This document shows positions 1-4,941 of a DNA stretch of 8,303 nt, in pieces. The position numbers and the translations under genes are program-made. Each line of letters begins with the position of its first letter. Positions within the stretch are counted from its first letter, which is position 1. The stretch spans positions 1-8,303 of the forward strand of contig JAUILJ010000310.1 in assembly GCA_030433055.1 (NCBI GenBank), in the 5' to 3' direction. The notes beneath the pieces were generated by a model that saw only the letters and a program-made list of their open reading frames with translations, made no database searches and was not told the DNA's origin. This stretch comes from Polyangia bacterium (GTDB lineage: Bacteria; Myxococcota_A; Polyangia; Polyangiales; Polyangiaceae).

Positions 1-1
1 C

Positions 2-115
2 GCGACATTTCCGGACGGAGTCAACTGGTGCGTCGAGCAGCTCGACCTCGCCGGGGTCCCTCTGAGCGAAGGCACCAAGCAGCTGATGCGCATGCACGGC
101 GTACGCGGCGCCTAG
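2..115 (+). CDS. C-terminal fragment of an unidentified protein (5' end outside window)
   Basis: An open frame enters from the left edge and gives 37 residues before a TAG at 113-115. It reads ATFPDGVNWCVEQLDLAG, then VPLSEGTKQLMRMHGVRGA. The frame has sensible amino-acid composition and G/C-rich third positions, while the other two forward frames give Arg-rich, shadow-like peptides. I do not recognise a family from this tail and assign no function. It converges on the lipoprotein gene whose stop lies at 153-155, leaving 37 bp between them. A gene end here is likely; its identity is unknown. Confidence 0.6.
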   Translation, partial: ATFPDGVNWCVEQLDLAGVPLSEGTKQLMRMHGVRGA

Positions 116-143
116 GGTGCGCCAGGTTCTGCGGCCAGCCCCG

Positions 144-159
144 GCCCTGAGATCAGGGC
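144..159. terminator. Small inverted repeat between convergent genes, possible terminator
   Basis: GCCCTGAGATCAGGGC is a near-perfect inverted repeat with 7-bp arms around GA, or more realistically a 6-bp stem with a 4-nt loop. It lies between the ends of two convergent genes and overlaps the stop codon (153-155) of the minus-strand lipoprotein. No T-run follows on either strand, so it is not a canonical rho-independent terminator. A bidirectional terminator role is inferred from position and symmetry only. Confidence 0.3.
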
Positions 160-1475
160 AGGCTCACACAGGTGACTCCGCGACCGGCATCCCTGAACGT
201 GAGCGCTGCGAATAGACGCTTCGGTGTCCCCGACACCATCTGGAGGCCACCGGTCAGGCTGTTTCGCGGCAGGTGCTCGAACAGCGGGAAGGCTTCCACG
301 TTCCCTCCCCGGTCGTAGCGACCACACACCAAGCCCTGGCTGCACGCGTACGCAAAGTCGCCCTCTGCAGCCAGCATTTCCAGGTCGGAGTCCAGCGCGA
401 CCCTCGAGAGCGTCGGCACATCCGCGTGCCAGACGTACGTGCCCGAAGACGGCGCGTATGCGATCAGCGGGCACCCATTGACCGAGCTCTGATTGCCACC
501 ACCGAGATCAACGGACGACCCGTCCAGCTCCGCCGACACCACGATGTTCCCTCCAAAGGGCAGTGCTCGACGCAGATCCACGTAATCCAAGGTGGTCGTC
601 CAACTCACCCCACCGTCTGCCGCGGACACGCCTGTGATGCTGGACGTGCGCCTCTGAAAGCCAGTGCCGTCGTCAGCCGACAGGAGCAGCGCCAAATCCC
701 CGACAGGGGTCGGCACCAACTCCATGCGGTCCAGTCCAACGTCGGGCTTCGGCAGGCTCACGGCCCAGCCGAAGGCTCCATCAGCGTCGAGCTGAGCGAT
801 CCAGGGATCGTTGCTGGGCGGCAAGCTGAGTTCTTCGATCTTGGTGAGCTTTGCGAACAGATACGCCGAACTCCCGAGCTGGCGCACGAACACAGGCACG
901 AAAGCGTTGCCGTACGGAACATTAAAGGTCTTGCGCCAAACCTCACTGCCGTCCGCGCCGCTCAACCGCGCCAGGGTCAGACTGGCTGCGACCGCCTCCT
1001 CTCGCTGCCCGCCGACCACAAGCACATCCCCGTCGGGCAACGCGGCGACACTGAAGATTCGGGATGTCAGCGCAGAGTCGAACAGCTCGAAGCGCCACTT
1101 GGGCGTCAAGTCGGTCTGAGCCAGCGCGATCACGAAGCCGGTCGTCGATGTGGCTGTTTGACCGCCGCCAGACCCCACTCCGAGGTCGACGACGCCGTCG
1201 TAGCTACCGGCGACGAAGAGGCTGTCCTGACTCGTGCTCAGGCTGGTGATAGAGACGCTCGTTTCCGCCACGGGCAGCCAGCTGCCGCACGATTCCGTAC
1301 GGATACTTGAGCCGCCGGCCCCAGACGTTCCACCGCTGCCCGCCCCGCCGCTCGTAGTGCCCCCGTTGCCGGCTCCCGCGCCACCGGCGCCCCCCGAACG
1401 GCCTCCTCCATCGTCCCCTGAGCACCCGACCAACCACACGCATGCCGCGCAAACCGCCGCCAGAACTCGCCCCAT
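153..1475 (-). CDS. Secreted lipoprotein with Gly-rich tether and probable beta-propeller domain
   Basis: The 440-residue product starts with a short signal peptide ending in lipobox LVGC, so Cys18 is the likely lipidated residue. Ser follows Cys18; under the E. coli rule this would favour outer-membrane sorting. Residues about 23-57 are an almost pure Gly/Ser/Ala/Thr tether. From about residue 70 the protein is rich in short beta-strands alternating with DG turns. Two segments resemble each other: VAGSYDGVVDLGVG (about 88-101) and VSAELDGSSVDLGGG (about 312-326). Others, such as ALPDGDVLVVGG and IAQLDADGAFGWAV, look like blades of the PQQ/SBBP-type propellers common in myxobacterial lipoproteins. 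No catalytic residues are evident, so a surface binding or structural role is only inferred. The ATG at 1475 is chosen because it places the signal peptide correctly. No Shine-Dalgarno is seen. The gene is divergent from the GFA remnant. Confidence 0.85.
   Translation of the reverse strand: MGRVLAAVCAACVWLVGCSGDDGGGRSGGAGGAGAGNGGTTSGGAGSGGTSGAGGSSIRTESCGSWLPVAETSVSITSLSTSQDSLFVAGSYDGVVDLGVGSGGGQTATSTTGFVIALAQTDLTPKWRFELFDSALTSRIFSVAALPDGDVLVVGGQREEAVAASLTLARLSGADGSEVWRKTFNVPYGNAFVPVFVRQLGSSAYLFAKLTKIEELSLPPSNDPWIAQLDADGAFGWAVSLPKPDVGLDRMELVPTPVGDLALLLSADDGTGFQRRTSSITGVSAADGGVSWTTTLDYVDLRRALPFGGNIVVSAELDGSSVDLGGGNQSSVNGCPLIAYAPSSGTYVWHADVPTLSRVALDSDLEMLAAEGDFAYACSQGLVCGRYDRGGNVEAFPLFEHLPRNSLTGGLQMVSGTPKRLFAALTFRDAGRGVTCVSLP
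1305..1409 (-). repeat. Low-complexity Gly/Ser/Ala tether coding segment
   Basis: This stretch encodes residues about 23-57 of the lipoprotein as irregular GGxGG, GGAGS and GGTSG units. The DNA is an imperfect short repeat rich in GGN codons on the minus strand. Such tethers after a lipidated Cys are typical of Polyangiales lipoproteins and probably hold the folded domain away from the membrane. Length may vary between strains. Confidence 0.7.
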
Positions 1476-1481
1476 GCTCGG

Positions 1482-1489
1482 ATTATCTA
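1482..1489 (-). promoter_or_regulatory. Possible -10 element close to the lipoprotein start codon
   Basis: On the minus strand TAGATAAT (core GATAAT, one mismatch to TATAAT) ends 6 nt before the ATG at 1475. A start site about 7 nt downstream of the element would fall at or next to the start codon, which would give a leaderless transcript. The absence of a Shine-Dalgarno fits this. No convincing -35 is seen at 16-18 bp spacing, so support is weak. Confidence 0.25.
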
Positions 1490-1590
1490 CGTACGTCCCT
1501 TCGGGGGCACGCTTGGGCGACGCTGGACCTCACGGCTCCTGGAAAATACTGGGCTTTCCGGCATCCTCGCGTACCAAGCTGCGCTCCACG

Positions 1591-1596
1591 AGGAGG
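1591..1596 (+). promoter_or_regulatory. Shine-Dalgarno sequence of the GFA remnant
   Basis: A perfect AGGAGG sits 4 nt before the ATG at 1601. It decides the start of the GFA remnant: the frame is open upstream to 1442, but the homologous part begins right after this ATG. It is the clearest ribosome binding site in the window, although it serves a gene that appears broken. Confidence 0.7.
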
Positions 1597-1600
1597 CCCG

Positions 1601-1798
1601 ATGCTGACTGGGAAATGCCTGTGTGGGACGATCGCGTACGAAATCGATGGCGAGCTTGGCCCTATCTTCAACTGCCACTGCAGCAAGTGCCGGCGCTGGC
1701 ACGGCGCAGCCTTTCGCACCCGCGCGTCAGTTCCCAAGGCGCGGTTTCGCTGGGTTCGGGGAGGGGGCTCAACTTCAAGCTCGAGCTGGAGTGACTAG
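1601..1798 (+). pseudogene. 5' remnant of a GFA/CENP-V-type zinc protein gene
   Basis: The 65-residue product begins MLTGKCLCGTIAYEIDG and has the family's first metal-site elements: Cys6 and Cys8 in CLCG, then Cys25, Cys27 and Cys30 in NCHCSKC, followed by RRWHGAAF and a FRWVRG segment. GFA-fold proteins (S-(hydroxymethyl)glutathione synthase-like, most of unknown function) usually run to about 120-150 residues and need a C-terminal FCxxCG to complete zinc binding. That part is missing. After RWVRG (residue 54) the frame becomes Ser-rich and stops at TAG 1796-1798. In the next frame the same DNA reads GEGAQLQARAGVTS, which resembles the family's GE..L......GVTR stretch. A frameshift near the G-rich tract at 1757-1767 followed by 3' loss is therefore plausible. 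The stop overlaps that of the convergent lipoprotein gene. A functional short protein cannot be excluded but is unlikely. Confidence 0.7.
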
Positions 1799-2748
1799 TG
1801 CGCGGACCAGCCAGCGACGGCGTGGCTCTGTGCGAATCGCGCCACTACCTGCGGCAGCGGCTGTTCGGCCAGCTTGCGGGGCAGCTGCTCAGCGACCACG
1901 CGAGTGGTCGCTGTGTAGCTGGATCCCTCGCCGTGCGTACACGCGTAGCAAGTACCGATGGAGAAGACGAGCTGAGCGCGCTGCTTTCCCTCGCGAGTAA
2001 CCTCTGGGATCACGTTGATCAAGGTCACCTGTTCCTCCGTCGGTTCGTCGAAGCCGTCACCTGCAGCCTTGAATGCCTCCACGGCTCGCGCCTGCTCGTG
2101 CCCGTTGAGTTCCCGTGTTTCCGCAGGAGAAAGCAGTGAGAGCTTCTGCTTGGTCACGAGGTCGAAGGCGGTGTACTCGGCAACGCTGAAGCCGTGGGCA
2201 CCGCAGCCGTACATCCAGGTGAAGTTGGCCAACACCAGGTAGCGCCCGGCCAGCGCGATCACGCCAACGTTTTGGCTGTAGTCGCTGTAGCGTTCATCAG
2301 GCCCCGGGGTGGGGAAGTCCCAGAGCTGCCAGGCGCGGCGACTCTTCGCCTCGACCAAGCCTGGGACCAGAGTCTCTTTGTGATCGGTTGGTTCAGCCGC
2401 CGTTCCTCCCATGACGGCATCACACTCGAACACCGGCATGCGACCGCTCGCCGGCTTGAACTCCCACTCGTGTTCGTCAGCCAGCAACCAGATCCCCGGG
2501 CGCTGGCGCTGGATGTTTGCGTCTGAATCCAGCCAGTAGCTCGTGGCTTCCTCCGAGCCATCGGGGCGTGACCAGACAATGACGGCTCTGACGTCAGGAG
2601 CCGCGTCGGGCTCCAGGGCCTCCGGGGCCTTCTCGGTGCCTACCAGGATGGTGTCAGGAGCTTGCGCTGGACGTCGCTCCCCGCCGCAGCTCGGGAGCAG
2701 CAACAGAGGTCCTAACCCCAGGAACACGCGGCGGGTGCGTGGACTCAT
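1795..2748 (-). CDS. Tat-type lipoprotein with RsiV/DUF3298-like segment
   Basis: The 317-residue product starts MSPRTRRVFLGLG. It has a twin-arginine motif (TRRVFL, residues 5-10), a short hydrophobic run and lipobox LPSC, so Cys21 is the likely lipidation site. This suggests export in folded form by the Tat system. Residues about 50-300 form a soluble mixed alpha/beta domain. GCGAHG (181-186) followed by FDLVTKQKLSL (195-205) resembles the GGAHG...FDLxTGKxLxL pattern of DUF3298/RsiV-type extracytoplasmic domains; this is recollection of a pattern, not a search result. Cys267 and Cys270 form a CxxC, and Cys109 and Cys182 are also present. Disulfides are likely, and a DsbA-like gene lies two genes upstream. 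The frame is open to 3186, but that extension lies inside the exonuclease gene and would bury the signal peptide. No clear ribosome binding site is seen. Function unknown. Confidence 0.8.
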   Translation of the reverse strand: MSPRTRRVFLGLGPLLLLPSCGGERRPAQAPDTILVGTEKAPEALEPDAAPDVRAVIVWSRPDGSEEATSYWLDSDANIQRQRPGIWLLADEHEWEFKPASGRMPVFECDAVMGGTAAEPTDHKETLVPGLVEAKSRRAWQLWDFPTPGPDERYSDYSQNVGVIALAGRYLVLANFTWMYGCGAHGFSVAEYTAFDLVTKQKLSLLSPAETRELNGHEQARAVEAFKAAGDGFDEPTEEQVTLINVIPEVTREGKQRAQLVFSIGTCYACTHGEGSSYTATTRVVAEQLPRKLAEQPLPQVVARFAQSHAVAGWSAH

Positions 2749-2822
2749 CGTGGCAAGGCTACCAAGCGTTGCAGCGCCGACCGCCAAGATCATCATAGTC
2801 ATCACGGAAACGACTGCGGGCG

Positions 2823-2839
2823 GGCGCGGATTCCGCGCC
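2823..2839 (-). terminator. GC-rich hairpin after the exonuclease gene
   Basis: GGCGCGGATTCCGCGCC is a perfect inverted repeat with a 7-8 bp stem and a 1-3 nt loop. It begins 9 nt after the exonuclease stop (2851-2849) in the direction of transcription and lies in the 100-bp gap before the next minus-strand gene. No U-tract follows, so it is either a non-canonical terminator, an attenuating structure or a 3'-end stabiliser. The rest of the gap (2749-2822) shows no clear promoter. Confidence 0.4.
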
Positions 2840-2848
2840 AGTGGGGCG

Positions 2849-3592
2849 CTAGCCGCGACGCCACATGCGGCGCTCGTCTTCGAAGATGCGACCGAGACGC
2901 TTTTGCTCCAGGACGAAGGCCGCATAGTTGCGCGGAACCCGCGAGTCCGTCGCAAAGATGCCGTGAACCTTGGCCGCCGCCTCGGCGTCATCGGTCGCAC
3001 GATGCGCTCGCCCGATCTCGATCCCAAGGCGCTCACACACGTCACCGAGGGACTTGCTCTTCTCCTCCTTCTGCAGCTCGCGCGCCCAGGTGAGTGGGTC
3101 GAGCCACTCCACGCCCTTGCGGGCGGCCGGGGGGAGGTCGGGCACGTTGAGATTGCAACGCGCGAACTCGGCGTGCAGGAAGTCACGGTCGAAGTCCGCG
3201 TTGTAGGCCAGGGGCACGCCCTGCCGCATGGCCTCCAAGATCTCCAGGGCCACCGCCGAGAAGGGCGGCTTGTCCTTCACGTCGTCGTCGCTGATGCCGT
3301 GGACGTCGAACGCTTCCTTGGGGATCGGCATTCCTGGGTTGACGAGCCAGTCGTGGCGGGCAACGACCTGGCCCTCTCGATAGATGACGCACGCGACCTC
3401 GACCACCCGATCCACGGTCGAGTCGCGACCAGTCGTCTCGGTGTCGATGCTCACCACAGGCAAACGGTGCATCTCCGTTTGGCCATCGAACTCATCAGCC
3501 AGACCGCTAGCGACGACTCGCAGCAGGTGGGCGATACCGGGATAGTGGCGTCCCGTGGGGAAACACCCCTCGCCCTCCATTCCGGACTTCAT
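2849..3592 (-). CDS. DEDDh-family 3'-5' exonuclease (DnaQ epsilon-like)
   Basis: The 247-residue product contains the three exonuclease motifs in order. Exo I is SIDTETTG (Asp50, Glu52), Exo II is NADFDRDFL (Asp135 the likely metal ligand), and Exo III-epsilon is HRATDDAEA (His197, Asp202). This is the two-metal-ion DEDDh active site that removes nucleotides from DNA or RNA 3' ends. VHGISDDDV (98-106) matches the usual DnaQ-fold segment. No polymerase, BRCT or UvrC-like domain is attached, so it is a stand-alone enzyme for DNA proofreading, repair or RNA processing; which cannot be told. The ATG at 3592 gives about 45 residues before the core. ATGs at 3580 and 3472 are alternatives, and none has a strong ribosome binding site. 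It starts 3 nt after the DsbA-like stop, implying co-transcription and probably translational coupling. Confidence 0.92.
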   Translation of the reverse strand: MKSGMEGEGCFPTGRHYPGIAHLLRVVASGLADEFDGQTEMHRLPVVSIDTETTGRDSTVDRVVEVACVIYREGQVVARHDWLVNPGMPIPKEAFDVHGISDDDVKDKPPFSAVALEILEAMRQGVPLAYNADFDRDFLHAEFARCNLNVPDLPPAARKGVEWLDPLTWARELQKEEKSKSLGDVCERLGIEIGRAHRATDDAEAAAKVHGIFATDSRVPRNYAAFVLEQKRLGRIFEDERRMWRRG

Positions 3593-3595
3593 GGT

Positions 3596-4639
3596 CTACT
3601 TGGGCGCTTTGACAGCAGACGGCGCTGGCTTGGTGGACGGCGCGGTCTTCGCTCCCGAAGGGGCAGCCACGGGCTGGGTGTCGCCCGGCTCTTCGGCGCT
3701 GGCCGGAGCCTTGGGCAACGGCTTGGGCTTCACGTCCTTGCCTGTGCGCAGCTTGATCTCCAGCTGCACGAAGTCGTCGAGATCTTCCGTGGTCTCGAAG
3801 TAGGGGCTCTTGAAGTAGCGCCCGTTGATGTAGATCATCGGCGTACCTTCGAGGCCCAACTTGTCGCCCTGCTTCTTGTCTTCAGCGACGACGTCGGCGA
3901 CCTCATCGCTCTCGATGTCCTTGCGGAACTGCTTCACGTCCAGGTTGAGTTCCTTGGCGAACTGGGCGAACTCACCCGTGAAGCTGGCCTGCTTGCTGAA
4001 CAGCAGGTCGTGCATCTCCCAAAACTTTCCCTGCTTCCCCGCGGCAACTGCAGCGCGAGCAGCCATCTCAGCGTGCTCATGCATGCTCAGCGGGTAGTTC
4101 TTGAATACCAAGCGTACCTGACCGGGGAACCGCTCCACGAGCTGGTCGAGGACTGGGGCCATCATTCCACAGTGGGGGCACTCGTAGTCCGCCCACTCCA
4201 CGACGGTCACCGCAGCGTCCTTGGGACCTCGGGCCGGTGACTGGCCGATCTCGATTGGCTTGACCTCGTCCGTGGAGAAGCGAATCCGAAACGCTGCCTC
4301 TGCCTGGGACCGGGCGCGACCCCTGCGCACCTGGGTCAGCAAGAAGTCCGCCGCTGGCTTGCACGCCTCGCACTTTCGAGATTCCTTCACGCACTGGGCG
4401 ATGCTGACAGGCTGATCAGGACAAGGCGCCAACAGGTCGCTGACATAGGTAGACCACTCCCGCTGCTCCCGTCGGGTCAGCTCGGAAGTGTCGAAGCCAG
4501 GCAGTTCGACGTTCTCCACGGTCGCAGAGTCCGCGCTTGGCGTGGTGCCATCTCCCTGACTCTCGCGGTTGCAAGTGCTGAAATTCAATTGCAGAAGCGC
4601 GAGCACGGCTGTGCCGAGGACGGACCTGAGCGAGGGCAT
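3596..4639 (-). CDS. DsbA-like thiol oxidoreductase with Cys-rich N-terminal domain
   Basis: The 347-residue product has a signal peptide of about 18-22 residues. Cys23 in NFSTC could be lipidated, but the lipobox is poor. Residues about 50-125 form a helical domain with Cys73, Cys83, Cys90 and Cys93, then LLTQVRRGRARSQAEAAFR. Residues about 126-300 are a DsbA/thioredoxin_4 domain: VVEWADYECPHC with active site CPHC (154-157), FKNYPLSMHEHA, and the cis-proline loop GTPMIYING (Pro267). CPHC is the DsbA dipeptide, so oxidation of exported proteins in the periplasm is likely, though isomerase or reductant roles occur in the family. Residues about 305-347 are a Lys/Pro/Ala-rich low-complexity tail. 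It is the first gene of a minus-strand group and is read divergently from the ParA-like gene across 302 bp. No clear ribosome binding site precedes the ATG. Confidence 0.9.
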   Translation of the reverse strand: MPSLRSVLGTAVLALLQLNFSTCNRESQGDGTTPSADSATVENVELPGFDTSELTRREQREWSTYVSDLLAPCPDQPVSIAQCVKESRKCEACKPAADFLLTQVRRGRARSQAEAAFRIRFSTDEVKPIEIGQSPARGPKDAAVTVVEWADYECPHCGMMAPVLDQLVERFPGQVRLVFKNYPLSMHEHAEMAARAAVAAGKQGKFWEMHDLLFSKQASFTGEFAQFAKELNLDVKQFRKDIESDEVADVVAEDKKQGDKLGLEGTPMIYINGRYFKSPYFETTEDLDDFVQLEIKLRTGKDVKPKPLPKAPASAEEPGDTQPVAAPSGAKTAPSTKPAPSAVKAPK

Positions 4640-4941
4640 GGTTTGGGGACTCTAGTGTGAGGTTTGTCGCAATGCTACCCGGTCTGCGGTCAGCGATCGC
4701 GCGGGCCGGTCGATTCGGAGGCGGATCTGCGTTACATGCGAGCCGGCCCCGCGTCGATGCAGAAAGTAACCAGCGCTCAACCAAGCCACTGTGTGGTTTA
4801 TTCGCGCCTCCACTGGACGAAGTCACTTGAATCGCGGTCTGTTCGCGCCGTCCAGGCGCGCTCCAACTCGTTCTCTGTTTGCGCCTTCGTCAGCGCGATT
4901 CCTTGCAGCTGACGCGGCGATCCCGCCTCTGCCCAAACCTC
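4640..4941. other. Divergent intergenic region with no supported gene
   Basis: These 302 bp lie between the divergent DsbA-like and ParA-like genes and should contain promoters for both. I see no convincing -35/-10 pair on either strand. It contains the octamer TTCGCGCC at 4801-4808 and 4842-4849, a close variant TTTGCGCC at 4878-4885, a hairpin at 4844-4860, and the palindrome GCGATCGC at 4693-4700. An 82-codon frame at 4664-4912 has no recognisable protein character and is not called. Confidence 0.5.
4844..4860. repeat. GC-rich inverted repeat upstream of the ParA-like gene
   Basis: CGCGCC and GGCGCG flank the 5-nt loop GTCCA, giving a 6-bp perfect stem about 80 bp before the ATG at 4942. 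It could be an operator half-site pair or a structure in the 5' untranslated region. In such GC-rich DNA a chance occurrence is also quite possible. Confidence 0.3.

Larger units (their letters stand above)
1476..1600. other. Divergent intergenic region
   Basis: These 125 bp separate the minus-strand lipoprotein gene from the plus-strand GFA remnant. The region holds the candidate -10 near 1482-1489, the 8-bp palindrome ACGTACGT at 1489-1496, and a ribosome binding site for the plus-strand gene. No plus-strand promoter is obvious. Confidence 0.5.

Noticed and set aside
2..115. Assigning a function to the left-edge protein tail
   Set aside because: Only 37 residues are visible and none forms a motif I recognise; naming it would be a guess.
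273..1310. 345-codon plus-strand open frame opposite the propeller lipoprotein
   Set aside because: Arg/His/Gln-rich composition, no recognisable domain, and full overlap with a lipoprotein that has a clear signal peptide, lipobox and tether.
1305..1409. GC-rich repeat tract as an intergenic element
   Set aside because: It is the coding sequence of the Gly-rich tether that follows the lipobox of the lipoprotein.
2749..3186. N-terminal extension of the Tat lipoprotein up to 3186
   Set aside because: It would overlap the exonuclease gene on the same strand by more than 300 bp and place the TRRVFL motif and lipobox in the middle of the protein.
2543..4240. Very long (565-codon) plus-strand open frame opposite the exonuclease and DsbA-like genes
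   Set aside because: It lies antisense to two well-supported genes with intact catalytic motifs. Its product is Leu/Arg/Gly/His-rich without motifs, as expected when GC-rich codon bias removes stops from an opposite frame.
4664..4912. 82-codon frame in the divergent intergenic region
   Set aside because: Mixed Ser/Arg/Cys composition, no domain, no ribosome binding site, and codon use unlike the neighbouring genes.
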